This document shows positions 1-8,169 of a DNA stretch of 34,029 nucleotides, one piece after another. Numbering within the stretch: the stretch's first letter is position 1; every line of letters begins with the position of its first letter. Both the position numbers and the translations under genes were made by a program. The stretch is taken from assembly GCA_039198765.1 (NCBI GenBank), contig JBCCTF010000018.1, forward strand, positions 1 through 34,029, given 5' to 3'. Under the pieces are notes generated by a model that made no database searches, was not told where the DNA came from, and saw nothing but the letters and a program-made list of their open reading frames with translations. The stretch is from Parvularcula sp039198765. Its GTDB lineage: Bacteria; Pseudomonadota; Alphaproteobacteria; Caulobacterales; Parvularculaceae.

Positions 1-1032
1 CCGTACCATGATAATGGCCTGAAATTCTTCGGTCCGGACGGCTACAAACTGTCGGATGAGACAGAGCTTGAGATCGAAGCTCTGATGACGGACGAATTGA
101 CGACAGAGCTGGCCAAACCGGAAAAGCTTGGCCGGGCTAAGCGGATTGATGACGCTGGCCCCCGCTATATCGAATTTGCCAAAGCAACGCTCCCTAGGCG
201 GATGAATCTTGAAGGCCTGCGTGTCGTTGTCGATTGCGCCAACGGTGCGGCCTACAAAGTCGCGCCCGTCGTCCTTTGGGAGCTTGGTGCGGACGTGAAG
301 ACCATTGGTGTGGACCCGGACGGTTTCAACATCAACCAAGGCTGCGGATCGACCGCGCCGCAGAAGCTTTGCGACGCTGTGCGTGAATACCGCGCCGATA
401 TTGGTATCGCGCTGGACGGTGATGCAGACCGAGTGATCATCTCTGATGAAAAGGGCAACATCGTCGACGGCGACCAGATCTTGGCGACGATTTCGACGTC
501 GCTTCAACGCTCCGGTAAGCTGAAAGGTGAGGGGGTCGTCAGTACAGTGATGGCCAACATGGGCCTCGAAGGTTTCCTAGGCCACCACGGCATGCGCCTC
601 TATCGGACGAAGGTCGGTGACCGCTATGTCGTGTCGGAAATGCGCGAACGCGGCATCAACCTGGGCGGTGAGCCGTCCGGGCACGTTATTCTGTCAGACC
701 ACGCAACGACCGGTGACGGATTGATCACGGCACTGAACGTTCTTGGCGTGGTTGCCGACCAAGGAAAGCCTGTATCCGAGGTTTGCGACAACTTTGATCC
801 GTTCCCGAACATTCTGAAAAACGTCCGGTACAAAGGCGGCAACCCGCTCGACGACGACAGCGTGCAAAAAGCGATCGCCCAAGCGGACACCGTCCTCGGG
901 GCGAAAGGCCGTACGGTCATCCGTAAGTCGGGTACAGAGCCGCTGATCCGCGTCATGGCCGAGGGCGAAGACGCCCAACTGGTCGAGCGCGTGGTCGACG
1001 ACATCTGCCAAGCCGTGGAAGCCGCCAGCTAA
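1..1032 (+). CDS. glmM: Phosphoglucosamine mutase GlmM (5' end cut by window)
   Basis: The reading frame is open from base 1 and the first residues (PYHDNG) sit just after the phosphoserine loop of this family, so the start lies outside the window. About 343 of roughly 450 codons are present. GlmM converts glucosamine-6-phosphate to glucosamine-1-phosphate in the cytoplasm, feeding UDP-GlcNAc for peptidoglycan and lipopolysaccharide. Visible family marks are the Mg-binding loop DGDADR near base 418, the sugar-binding GGEPSGH near 664, and the C-terminal phosphate-binding RKSGTEPLIRVM near 922. The internal ATG at 85 is not the start, because homologous sequence continues upstream of it. thiD follows 31 bases later on the same strand and may be co-transcribed. 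Confidence 0.97.
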   Translation, partial: PYHDNGLKFFGPDGYKLSDETELEIEALMTDELTTELAKPEKLGRAKRIDDAGPRYIEFAKATLPRRMNLEGLRVVVDCANGAAYKVAPVVLWELGADVKTIGVDPDGFNINQGCGSTAPQKLCDAVREYRADIGIALDGDADRVIISDEKGNIVDGDQILATISTSLQRSGKLKGEGVVSTVMANMGLEGFLGHHGMRLYRTKVGDRYVVSEMRERGINLGGEPSGHVILSDHATTGDGLITALNVLGVVADQGKPVSEVCDNFDPFPNILKNVRYKGGNPLDDDSVQKAIAQADTVLGAKGRTVIRKSGTEPLIRVMAEGEDAQLVERVVDDICQAVEAAS

Positions 1033-1063
1033 TGCGCGAAATCGGCGCAGCGATTTTTCGGAC

Positions 1064-1879
1064 GTGCGTCGTAACGTCGTGAAAGGGCGGGTGCTGATTA
1101 TCGCTGGCTCAGACTCCGGTGGGGGTGCCGGGATCCAGGCGGATATCAAGGCCGTCAGTGCGATGGGGGCTTACGCTGCGACGGCGATCACGGCGGTGAC
1201 GGTGCAGAATACGCTGGGTGTGACCGGGGTGCATGACATACCGACGGCGATCATCCGTGAGCAGATTGAAGCCGTGCTATCCGACATTGGTGCTGACGCA
1301 ATCAAGATCGGGATGATTGGTCGGCGCGACGCAGGGGAGGCGATCCTTGCCGCTCTCGAGCCTTGGCCTGATCTACCCCTCGTCGTTGATCCCGTTCTAG
1401 TGGCGACCAGCGGCGATGCGCTTGGCGGGGACGGGGTTGCGGTGTTCTTGCGCGACAAGCTCATCCCTCGAGCGACGGTGGTGACACCAAATCTTCCTGA
1501 GCTTGCCGCTCTAACGGGCTCCGGTGGGCAGTCTCCTGACGACATTCAGCATGCAGCGGAACAGCTTCTTGATGTGGGCGCAGGCGCTGTCCTCGCGAAA
1601 GGCGGGCATGGCGAGGATGACACGCTGACCGACCGACTGTTCACGGCTGGCGGTGTACGGAGCTTCTCACACCCAAAGATCGATACGACCAGCACCCACG
1701 GAACCGGCTGTACCCTGGCGAGCGCGCTGGCCGCAGGTCTTGCGCAGGGCATGGCGCTGGAGGCGGCGACGGAGCGGGCGATCAATTACGTGCAGGTTGC
1801 CATCGCTGCCGCGCCGGGGTTTGGTGGTGGCCATGGGCCGCTCAACCATCTCGCCCGACATGACGGCAATGTTGGTTGA
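1064..1879 (+). CDS. thiD: Hydroxymethylpyrimidine (phosphate) kinase ThiD
   Basis: Ribokinase-fold kinase that phosphorylates HMP and HMP-P to HMP-PP for thiamine synthesis. The N-terminus has the family signature IAGSDSGGGAGIQADIKA, followed by TAVTVQNT and, near the C-terminus, the anion-hole and catalytic segment STHGTGCTLASA. The 271-residue length is normal. The start is GTG at 1064; a second in-frame GTG at 1079 would give a protein five residues shorter and cannot be excluded. No riboswitch is visible upstream, and the short gap to glmM suggests read-through. ThiC, which makes the HMP-P substrate, is encoded at the other end of the window under a TPP riboswitch. Confidence 0.95.
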   Translation: MRRNVVKGRVLIIAGSDSGGGAGIQADIKAVSAMGAYAATAITAVTVQNTLGVTGVHDIPTAIIREQIEAVLSDIGADAIKIGMIGRRDAGEAILAALEPWPDLPLVVDPVLVATSGDALGGDGVAVFLRDKLIPRATVVTPNLPELAALTGSGGQSPDDIQHAAEQLLDVGAGAVLAKGGHGEDDTLTDRLFTAGGVRSFSHPKIDTTSTHGTGCTLASALAAGLAQGMALEAATERAINYVQVAIAAAPGFGGGHGPLNHLARHDGNVG

Positions 1880-1912
1880 CCGGGCACGCTGTGTCGTTTC
1901 AAGCTTTCTGAG

Positions 1913-2584
1913 ATGATTGCCCTATTTCTTCTCGCCGACCCGCTAATCACCACCTTGCAAGCTGCCCCGCCGCGGGAGGAGCGCACGTGCCTCGTTGAGC
2001 TCAACTTCTTTTTTAGCACGAACGGCGAAGAAGAGCGGCAGCGGCTCTTGGTCGACCCCGTCACTGACAAAGTGACGCCGCTTGACGACAATGGTGAGCC
2101 GATTGAAGATCAGTCTGCTGAAGAAGAGAATGAGCCGGAGGACGACGATGAGGACGGCGGTTCCGTCAGCATGGGCTCGCTTTCCTATGAAGACGCGCTG
2201 GCAATTCTCGACCTTGATGTTGAAAAAACGGGTACGGATGGAACGACCACAACGTTCCAAACGAAGTCGCTGCCCAAAGGCACCGTTGAACTCAGCGGTA
2301 AAGACCTTTCGAAGAACGCCGCCATAACGCTCAGCGTCGTCGAGGACGAGACTGGACCCTACATCGCAGAGTACCGCGAAGACCTCGTCAAACCTGTCCG
2401 TATGCGTCTGGTTGCCAAGGTCAATGAATATACGCGGCAGGTTCAGTTCGGCCGCCCTGACGGCGAGCTGCGCCCCGTCTCGGAACGGATGAAGTCGGCG
2501 GTGAAGGTGATGGGGAACGACATGGCATTCGACGTTGCTCTCGACTATAACTATCTGCCGTGCCCCGAAGAAGGCGCTGATTAG
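1913..2584 (+). CDS. Hypothetical secreted protein with acidic tract
   Basis: I do not recognise this 223-residue protein. It begins with a short hydrophobic stretch ending LQA/APP, compatible with a Sec signal peptide, so it probably acts in the periplasm. Residues about 58-81 are almost entirely Asp, Glu, Asn and Pro, a low-complexity acidic linker. The C-terminal half looks folded, with alternating hydrophobic and charged residues, and contains a single Cys (PCPEEG) near the end that could pair with Cys26. The start is ATG at 1913, 33 bases after thiD, with only a weak ribosome-binding site. The stop overlaps the stop of the convergent DNA-glycosylase gene. Confidence 0.75.
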   Translation: MIALFLLADPLITTLQAAPPREERTCLVELNFFFSTNGEEERQRLLVDPVTDKVTPLDDNGEPIEDQSAEEENEPEDDDEDGGSVSMGSLSYEDALAILDLDVEKTGTDGTTTTFQTKSLPKGTVELSGKDLSKNAAITLSVVEDETGPYIAEYREDLVKPVRMRLVAKVNEYTRQVQFGRPDGELRPVSERMKSAVKVMGNDMAFDVALDYNYLPCPEEGAD

Positions 2585-2590
2585 TCAGCG
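2575..2590. terminator. Short hairpin over two convergent stop codons
   Basis: A perfect 6-bp inverted repeat (CGCTGA / TCAGCG) encloses the loop TTAG. That loop contains both the TAG stop of the plus-strand gene and the TAA stop of the minus-strand gene. No T-tract follows on either strand, so intrinsic termination is uncertain. Confidence 0.4.
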
Positions 2591-3246
2591 ATATCTGCAG
2601 CGCACTTAGCAACCACAGCGTCGAACATCTCTTCCGTCAGGCGCTTTGTGGACGTGTTGTAGCGGCTGCAATGGTAGCTCGACCGGAGGCGCAGCCTGCG
2701 ACCTTCATACTCGATCAAATAATCCGTATCATGACCAAAGGGCATCGCCGAGATCTTCTGCCCCAGAGCGCGAAGCGTGGAGTCGTGGGAGATTTTGCCG
2801 AGGCACAGCATTGTGCGCAACTCCGGCAGAGTTTCGATTCGGCGGCTTAAAAACGGGCGACACTGATTGATTTCTGCACCAACCGGTTTGTTGGCGGGCG
2901 GAACACAGCGCACGGCGTTTGTGATCATGGTGCGGTTGAGGGTCAAGCCATCGTCAGGCCGTTTGCCATAGATGCCGCTCGCGAGGCCTTGCTTCAAAAG
3001 TGACCCATACAGAAGATCGCCAGCCCAATCACCCGTGAAGGGACGACCTGTCCGGTTCGCCCCCGTTCGGCCGGGTGCTAATCCGATGATCAGTAGCCGG
3101 GTCTCCTTGGCTCCGCCTTCAGGTGCGAAGCTCTCCACCGCGCCGTTGAACCAGCTGGGTTCTTCCGCGGCGATCTCTTCTCTATAGGCAACCAAGCGGG
3201 GGCACATGGGACAATCCCGCGGTGCCTCAGGCGGAACAGCGGTCAC
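2581..3246 (-). CDS. Type-5 (UDGb-like) uracil-DNA glycosylase, Fe-S
   Basis: Base-excision repair enzyme that removes deaminated bases from DNA. The active-site motif GLAPGRTGANRTGRPFTGD (around residues 55-73) is characteristic of family 5 (UDGb), which lacks the Asp or Asn water activator of other families. The second motif SSYHCSRYNTSTKRLT lies near residues 188-203. Four Cys (12, 15, 114, 129) match the 4Fe-4S cluster ligands of thermophilic-type UDGs. The start is GTG at 3246, inside the stop codon of the upstream NYN gene (GTGA overlap), so the two are probably translationally coupled. The 221-residue length is normal. Confidence 0.93.
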   Translation of the reverse strand: MTAVPPEAPRDCPMCPRLVAYREEIAAEEPSWFNGAVESFAPEGGAKETRLLIIGLAPGRTGANRTGRPFTGDWAGDLLYGSLLKQGLASGIYGKRPDDGLTLNRTMITNAVRCVPPANKPVGAEINQCRPFLSRRIETLPELRTMLCLGKISHDSTLRALGQKISAMPFGHDTDYLIEYEGRRLRLRSSYHCSRYNTSTKRLTEEMFDAVVAKCAADIAD

Positions 3247-3827
3247 GCGTCGTCGTCATCCTGATCGCGTTTGGAAGGTTGGCCTTTCCGGCCGATCACG
3301 TCTTCCAGCGAGGTCAGATCGACGAACTGATCGGCCTGCCGACGAATTTCGTCCGAGGCCATCGGCGGCTGGGTCTCAACGGTGGAAACGCAGACCACGC
3401 GACAGCCCTGTTCCTGCGCGCGCTCGATCGCGTGCCGGAAGTCGCCGTTGCCGGTGAAGAGCACAATGCAATCCACCTTATCCGCCATCATCACCAGATC
3501 GACGGCCAGCTCGATATCGGTGGAGCCGCGATAGCGCTTGCGTCCCTCTTTGTCCGTGAACTCGCGCGCGACCTTCGTCTTCAGGGTAAAGCCGTTATAG
3601 TCGAGCCAATCGACCAGCGGACGCAGGGGGGAATAGTCCGCGTCCTTATCCTCCTGCATCGCGGTGTAGTAGAGCGCCCGGACCAACCGCGTCTCACGCT
3701 TTACCCGCGCCAGCAGCGATTTGTAGTCGATGTCGAACCCGAGGGTCTTCGCGGTCTTGTAAAGGTTGGCGCCGTCGATGAAGACAGCGGTCTTGTCGTC
3801 GGGGTCGAGGCCCATCCACTCGCTCAT
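3243..3827 (-). CDS. NYN domain (LabA/DUF88-type) protein, putative RNase
   Basis: 194 residues when started at the ATG at 3827, which has GGAG at good spacing; the upstream 42-codon extension lacks homology-like sequence. It is a PIN-like NYN domain: TAVFIDGANLYK near the N-terminus, STDIELAVDLVMMAD in the middle and LFTGNGDFRHAIERA in the third acidic motif. Together these supply the conserved Asp residues that bind metal in this fold. Family members are predicted or shown RNA nucleases; the substrate here is unknown. The tail is acidic (DQDDDDA). It is divergent from folK with about 70 bases between them, and its stop overlaps the start of the uracil-DNA glycosylase gene. Confidence 0.92.
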   Translation of the reverse strand: MSEWMGLDPDDKTAVFIDGANLYKTAKTLGFDIDYKSLLARVKRETRLVRALYYTAMQEDKDADYSPLRPLVDWLDYNGFTLKTKVAREFTDKEGRKRYRGSTDIELAVDLVMMADKVDCIVLFTGNGDFRHAIERAQEQGCRVVCVSTVETQPPMASDEIRRQADQFVDLTSLEDVIGRKGQPSKRDQDDDDA

Positions 3828-3896
3828 TGTGCTCTCCGTCAAATATGTCCGTGGAGGAATCAGTATCGGCTCCGAAACTAGCAAGCGGGACCCTCT

Positions 3897-4406
3897 GTGA
3901 CAAATACACAACGTAAGGCGTTGATTGGGTTGGGATCGAACAAGGCGTGGCATGGCAAGTCACCCGCCGAAGTGCTGAGCCTTGCTGCGAAAGCGCTGGG
4001 TTCGTTGGGTCAGGGTGTGCGCCTCTCGCCGCTTTATTGCAGCCCGGCTTGGCCTGATCCTTCGCAGCCAGAGTACCGGAACGCTGTCGTGTGCCTGGAG
4101 AGCGCGCTTGAGCCTCACGCGTTGCTCGCCGGCCTACAGGTGATTGAAGCGGGTTTCGGTCGGGTACGGTCGGGCGATCCTGCGCTCCGCTATGCGCCGC
4201 GGACCTTGGACCTCGATCTCCTCGCCGTGGGTGACTTGGTGATGGAGGACGTGGATTTGCAGCTGCCGCACCCGCGGGTGCCCGAGCGAGATTTTGTGCT
4301 GCTGCCCCTCCGCGATGTGGAGCCGGCATGGCAGCACCCCATCACCGGGCAGTCGGTTTCTGCGATGATCAAAGCGCTCCCCATCATCACTTGCGCGAAG
4401 GCGTAG
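3897..4406 (+). CDS. folK: HPPK, folate biosynthesis pyrophosphokinase FolK
   Basis: 2-amino-4-hydroxy-6-hydroxymethyldihydropteridine pyrophosphokinase transfers pyrophosphate from ATP to the pterin, one step before dihydropteroate synthase. The N-terminal IGLGSN, the signature RYAPRTLDLDLLAVGD (residues about 100-115) with its two Mg-binding Asp, and LPHPRVPERDFVLLPL confirm the family. The 169 residues are typical. The start is GTG at 3897, giving MTNTQRKALIGLGSN; a TTG or later start would cut into the first beta strand. It is divergent from the NYN gene and upstream of serS. Confidence 0.95.
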   Translation: MTNTQRKALIGLGSNKAWHGKSPAEVLSLAAKALGSLGQGVRLSPLYCSPAWPDPSQPEYRNAVVCLESALEPHALLAGLQVIEAGFGRVRSGDPALRYAPRTLDLDLLAVGDLVMEDVDLQLPHPRVPERDFVLLPLRDVEPAWQHPITGQSVSAMIKALPIITCAKA

Positions 4407-4467
4407 GCGCGGCCTTGCCCCCAGCGGCGGCGGCCCTATGGTGCGCCGCACTTCGCTGGAGACGAGC

Positions 4468-5742
4468 ATGCACGACATTCGCGCCATCAAGGATGACCCT
4501 GAAGCTTTCGACGCCGCCATGGTCCGTCGCGGAAGCGACGTGCGCGCGTCATCCCTGCTCGCGATCGATGCCGAGCGCGTGGCCACCGTCAAAGCGATGA
4601 ATGATGCGCAGGCGGAGCAAAAGCAGGTCTCAAAGAAGATCGGTGCCGCCAAGGGCGCGGGCGATGAGGCTGCTGCCCAGGCCGCGATGGCAGAAGTCGG
4701 TGCACTGAAGGATAAGGTGAAGGCGCTCGAGGAGAGAGAGCGCGAGGTGGAGGCGCAGCTTTACGAAGCGCTGCTGCCCATCCCCAACACTTTGGATGCT
4801 GACGTGCCTGACGGTGCCGATGAGGACGACAATGCTGAGCTGCGCCAGTGGGGCACACCGCGTCAGATTGCTGATGCCAAGGACCATGTGGACCTGGGCG
4901 AAGCGCTGGGGATGATGGACTTTGAGGCGGCGGCCAAGTTGTCGGGCTCGCGGTTCGTTGTGCTGAAGCGGGACCTCGCGAAGCTGGAGCGCGCGATCGC
5001 CACCTTCATGCTCAATCTTCATACGGAGGAATTTGGGTATGAGGAGATGATCACTCCGGTGATCGTCAACCCTGACCCGCTGACCGGAACGGGGCAGTTG
5101 CCTAAGTTTGAGGACGACCTCTTCAAGACTACCGTCGGCAGCTACATGACGCCGACGGCAGAGGTAACGCTGACCAATCTTCTGCGTGAGGAGATCGTGG
5201 CGGAGGCTGAGCTGCCTAAGCGGATGACTGCTTGGACCCAGTGTTTCCGCGCTGAAGCGGGCTCTGCCGGACGCGACACGCGCGGGATGATCCGTATGCA
5301 CCAATTCTCGAAGGTGGAGCTGGTGTCGATCACCACGCCTGAGGCTTCGGCTGAAGAGCATGAGCGGATGACGGGATGTGCGGAGGAAATTCTGAAGCGC
5401 CTCGACCTTGCCTTCCGCACGATGAAGCTGTGCTCGGGCGATACGGGTTTCTCGGCGGCAAAGACCTATGACTTAGAGGTCTGGTTGCCCGGCCAACAGG
5501 CTTTCCGTGAGATCAGCTCGTGCTCGAACTGTCATGCTTTCCAGGCGCGACGGATGAATGCCCGTTTCCGGCGGGAGGGGCAGAAGAAGCCTGAATTCGT
5601 CCATACACTGAACGGCTCGGGCCTCGCGGTCGGCCGGACGATGGTGGCCATTTTGGAGAACTATCAGCAGGCGGATGGATCCATCGCAGTTCCTGATGTC
5701 CTCAAGCCGTTGATGGGCAAAGACGTTATCGAGCGCGCGTAG
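4468..5742 (+). CDS. serS: Seryl-tRNA synthetase
   Basis: Class II aminoacyl-tRNA synthetase charging tRNA-Ser and tRNA-Sec. The start chosen is ATG 4468 (MHDIRAIKDDPEAFDAAM), the usual SerRS N-terminus, with GGAG upstream; an in-frame ATG at 4438 would add ten unconserved residues. The N-terminal third is the long antiparallel coiled coil (Ala, Lys and Glu rich, to about residue 105) that grips the tRNA arm. Class II motif 2 is FRAEAGSAGRDTRGMIR and motif 3 is NGSGLAVGRTMVAILENYQ. At 424 residues it is full length. surE follows after 21 bases, a common alphaproteobacterial pairing. Confidence 0.97.
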   Translation: MHDIRAIKDDPEAFDAAMVRRGSDVRASSLLAIDAERVATVKAMNDAQAEQKQVSKKIGAAKGAGDEAAAQAAMAEVGALKDKVKALEEREREVEAQLYEALLPIPNTLDADVPDGADEDDNAELRQWGTPRQIADAKDHVDLGEALGMMDFEAAAKLSGSRFVVLKRDLAKLERAIATFMLNLHTEEFGYEEMITPVIVNPDPLTGTGQLPKFEDDLFKTTVGSYMTPTAEVTLTNLLREEIVAEAELPKRMTAWTQCFRAEAGSAGRDTRGMIRMHQFSKVELVSITTPEASAEEHERMTGCAEEILKRLDLAFRTMKLCSGDTGFSAAKTYDLEVWLPGQQAFREISSCSNCHAFQARRMNARFRREGQKKPEFVHTLNGSGLAVGRTMVAILENYQQADGSIAVPDVLKPLMGKDVIERA

Positions 5743-5763
5743 GGCGCTAAGGAGAACATCGCT

Positions 5764-6516
5764 ATGCGTATCTTGTGCTCAAACGACGACGGCATCAACG
5801 CGAAGGGGCTGGAAGCGCTCGAAGAGATCGCCCGCACCCTGTCCGACGACGTCTGGACCGTTGCGCCTGAAGTCGATCAGTCCGGCATGGCTCGGTCGAT
5901 CACGCTCACTCGACCCCTCCGCATAAGGAAGGTTGCGCCTCAGCGTTATGCCGTGGACGGAACGCCGACGGATTGCGTTCAGCTTGGGGTGGAGCAGCTT
6001 CTAAAAGACAAGAAGCCTGATCTCATCCTCTCTGGCGTCAACAACGGCCAGAACGTGGCCGAAGACGTCACCATGTCCGGCACAATTGCAGCGGCATTTC
6101 AGGGAATGACCATCGGCATTCCTTCGATCGCGCTGAGTCAGGTCCGCGCAGATCGCAACAAAGCGCCGTTCCACACGTCCGTTGCTCACGCCCCTGATAT
6201 TATCCGTAAGCTGATGGAGAAGGGTTGGGACGAGAACGTCGTCATCAACCTCAACTTCCCCATGTGCGAGCCTGACGAAGTCGCGGGCGTCCGCCTCACA
6301 TCGCAAGGCCGCCGCGAGAACATTGAACTGTTCGTTGAAGAGCGCATGGATATGCGCCAACGCCGCTACTACTGGTTCGGCTTCGACGGGAGGCCTTCCA
6401 CGCCTCCCGAGGGAACAGACCTGCACGCGCTGAGCGAGCGCTATGTGTCCGTCACGCCGTTGCACCTTCAGTTGACGGACGAACGCACGCTCGACCGTTT
6501 CAAAGACGTGTTCTAG
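5764..6516 (+). CDS. surE: 5'/3'-nucleotidase SurE
   Basis: Stationary-phase survival phosphatase that dephosphorylates nucleoside monophosphates. The metal site is visible as SNDDG at residues 6-10, the Ser of PEVDQSG near residue 40, and SGVNNGQN near residues 93-100. The phosphate-binding MSGTIAAAFQG follows. At 250 residues it is full length. The start has an AAGGAG ribosome-binding site eight bases upstream. It lies directly after serS and is followed after 18 bases by a GyrI-like gene rather than the pcm gene often found beside surE. Confidence 0.96.
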   Translation: MRILCSNDDGINAKGLEALEEIARTLSDDVWTVAPEVDQSGMARSITLTRPLRIRKVAPQRYAVDGTPTDCVQLGVEQLLKDKKPDLILSGVNNGQNVAEDVTMSGTIAAAFQGMTIGIPSIALSQVRADRNKAPFHTSVAHAPDIIRKLMEKGWDENVVINLNFPMCEPDEVAGVRLTSQGRRENIELFVEERMDMRQRRYYWFGFDGRPSTPPEGTDLHALSERYVSVTPLHLQLTDERTLDRFKDVF

Positions 6517-6534
6517 GGAAGTGAGGAGGGCGCG

Positions 6535-7011
6535 ATGCCGATTGAACCTGTTCGATTTGAGGACGTGGGCGAATGCCACTTCGTCGGTTTGCGCCGAACA
6601 CTGAAGATGGACACAGCGGGTGAAGAAATCGCCGCGATGTGGGCTGCGTTCTCTGCCGCAGGACCTGTCGAGGGGCAGAACTCTGAGTATGCTTACGGCA
6701 TCATGCCGAAAGATCAGCCTGCGGAAGGTTCTTTTGATTACATGCCCGCTGTCGGCGTGAGCGCGTTCACAGAGGCGCATTCAGGCCGCGATCAGCTGAC
6801 GATCCCTGCGGCGCGCTATGCCGTGTTCTGGCACGGTGAGCACGCGATGACGGCAAAGACGACGTGGTCCGCGATTTTCGGGGAGTGGCAGCCGCAGTCA
6901 GGATTTGACCACGACGCCACGCCGTTTCTTGAAGTTTACGACCAGCGTTTTGATCCGGCCACCGGAGAAGGCGGCTTTGAGATTTGGATCCCGGTCAAAG
7001 CGAAAGAGTGA
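6535..7011 (+). CDS. GyrI-like / AraC effector-binding domain protein
   Basis: A 158-residue stand-alone SHV-fold domain of the kind found in GyrI (SbmC) and in the C-terminal ligand domain of AraC-type regulators. Supporting features are the opening VRFEDVGECHFVGLRR, the central AYGIMP...FDYMPAVGV, the IPAARYAVFWHGEH strand and the closing PFLEVYDQRF....FEIWIPVK, which is the standard ending. No DNA-binding helix-turn-helix is fused to it. Family members bind small molecules or proteins; the ligand here is not known. A GGAGG site precedes the ATG. It is downstream of surE, and its stop is 12 bases from the convergent trxB stop. Confidence 0.85.
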   Translation: MPIEPVRFEDVGECHFVGLRRTLKMDTAGEEIAAMWAAFSAAGPVEGQNSEYAYGIMPKDQPAEGSFDYMPAVGVSAFTEAHSGRDQLTIPAARYAVFWHGEHAMTAKTTWSAIFGEWQPQSGFDHDATPFLEVYDQRFDPATGEGGFEIWIPVKAKE

Positions 7012-7029
7012 TCCGTCCTCGGATCACTC
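7006..7029. terminator. Perfect hairpin bridging GyrI-like and trxB stops
   Basis: GAGTGATCCG and CGGATCACTC form a perfect 10-bp stem with loop TCCT. The TGA stop of the GyrI-like gene lies in one arm and the TGA stop of trxB, on the opposite strand, in the other. It is symmetric, so it could act on both transcripts, but no T-tract flanks it. Confidence 0.6.
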
Positions 7030-7989
7030 AGCCGCGTGGGCCATCACTTCTTGCTCGGCGAGAAACTTCTCTGCCTCAAGCGCAGCCATACAGCCCATGC
7101 CTGCGGCGGTTACGGCTTGGCGATAGATCTCGTCGGTGACATCGCCTGCCGCATAGACGCCGGGGATGTCCGTTGCCGTTGAGTCGGGTGCGGTCTGGAT
7201 ATAGCCGCCTTCGTTCATGGTCAGTTGACCCTTGAACAGCTCCGTCGCCGGGGCATGGCCGATCGCGACGAAAAATCCGTGCACGGAGATATCGATGGTC
7301 TCCTCGCCCGTGGTGGATTTCAGGCGCAGGCCGGTGACTCCCTTCGGGTTCTCGTCGCCCAGCACTTCTTCCACTTCGCGGTTCCACAGCACCTCAACTT
7401 TGGGGTGCTTGAGGAGGCGTTCCTGCAGAATTTTCTCCGCACGCAGACTGTCGCGGCGGTGGATGAGGGTCACTTTCTCAGCGAAATTGGTGAGGAACAG
7501 GGCTTCCTCCACCGCCGTGTTGCCGCCGCCGACGACCGCGACCTCTTTGCCGCGATAAAAGAAGCCGTCGCAGGTCGCACAGGCCGAGACGCCGAAGCCT
7601 TGGAAGTGCTGCTCTGACGGAAGGCCGAGCCACTTCGCCTGGGCACCCGTTGCGATGACCACAGCATCCGCCGTGTACGCCACACCGCTGTCGCCTTCAA
7701 AGCGGTAAGGCCGCTGGCTGAGGTCCGCCTTGACGATGATGTCGGAGATCATCTCCGTGCCCACATGCTCAGCCTGCTTCTGCATCTGCTCCATCAGCCA
7801 GGGGCCCTGGATGACGTCGGCAAAGCCGGGATAGTTCTCCACATCGGTGGTGATGGTCAGCTGCCCACCGGGCTGCAGCCCATGGACAATCGTCGGCTGC
7901 AGCATGGCGCGCGCCGCGTAGATGGCCGCGGTGTATCCCGCCGGGCCAGAGCCAATGATCAACAGTTTGCGGTGCTTGGTTTCAGACAT
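7024..7989 (-). CDS. trxB: Thioredoxin-disulfide reductase TrxB
   Basis: NADPH-dependent flavoenzyme that reduces thioredoxin in the cytoplasm. The N-terminal FAD motif is LLIIGSGPAGYTAAIYAARA, the redox-active pair is CATCDG near residues 134-139, the NADPH motif is VAVVGGGNTAVEEALFL, and the C-terminal FAD motif is GVYAAGDVTDEIYRQAVTAAG. The start is ATG 7989 (MSETKHRK), with GAGG upstream; an upstream TTG would add four residues. At 321 residues the protein is of normal length. It is transcribed convergently to surE and the GyrI-like gene. Confidence 0.97.
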   Translation of the reverse strand: MSETKHRKLLIIGSGPAGYTAAIYAARAMLQPTIVHGLQPGGQLTITTDVENYPGFADVIQGPWLMEQMQKQAEHVGTEMISDIIVKADLSQRPYRFEGDSGVAYTADAVVIATGAQAKWLGLPSEQHFQGFGVSACATCDGFFYRGKEVAVVGGGNTAVEEALFLTNFAEKVTLIHRRDSLRAEKILQERLLKHPKVEVLWNREVEEVLGDENPKGVTGLRLKSTTGEETIDISVHGFFVAIGHAPATELFKGQLTMNEGGYIQTAPDSTATDIPGVYAAGDVTDEIYRQAVTAAGMGCMAALEAEKFLAEQEVMAHAAE

Positions 7990-8169
7990 AACGAGCCTCA
8001 AAGCGAAAAAGTTAAGGCGCGTATGTGCGCCGTGGGGAGGATTCGTTCAAGGCCGCCCTTCCGTTACAGGCTGGGATCAGCACCCGCGACAAAAGTGCAC
8101 AAACCGGACGAATAAAAGCCGCGGCTCCCCCGTTCACCGTTCATCAACGCTGCAACAGGGGACCAACCC

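Noticed and set aside
3694..4329. 211-codon minus-strand open frame opposite folK and the start of the NYN gene
   Set aside because: It lies antisense to folK and out of frame with the NYN gene; the translation is Arg-, Pro- and Ala-rich low complexity with no domain.
4630..5361. 243-codon minus-strand open frame inside serS
   Set aside because: Antisense to a firmly identified gene; His-, Arg- and Leu-rich translation typical of a GC-rich shadow frame.
6001..6780. 259-codon minus-strand frame opposite surE and the GyrI-like gene
   Set aside because: Covers parts of two confident genes on the other strand and shows no family signature.
8013..8028. GGCGC-GTATGT-GCGCC hairpin upstream of trxB as a riboswitch or terminator
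   Set aside because: Only five pairs, no T-tract and no conserved aptamer sequence around it.
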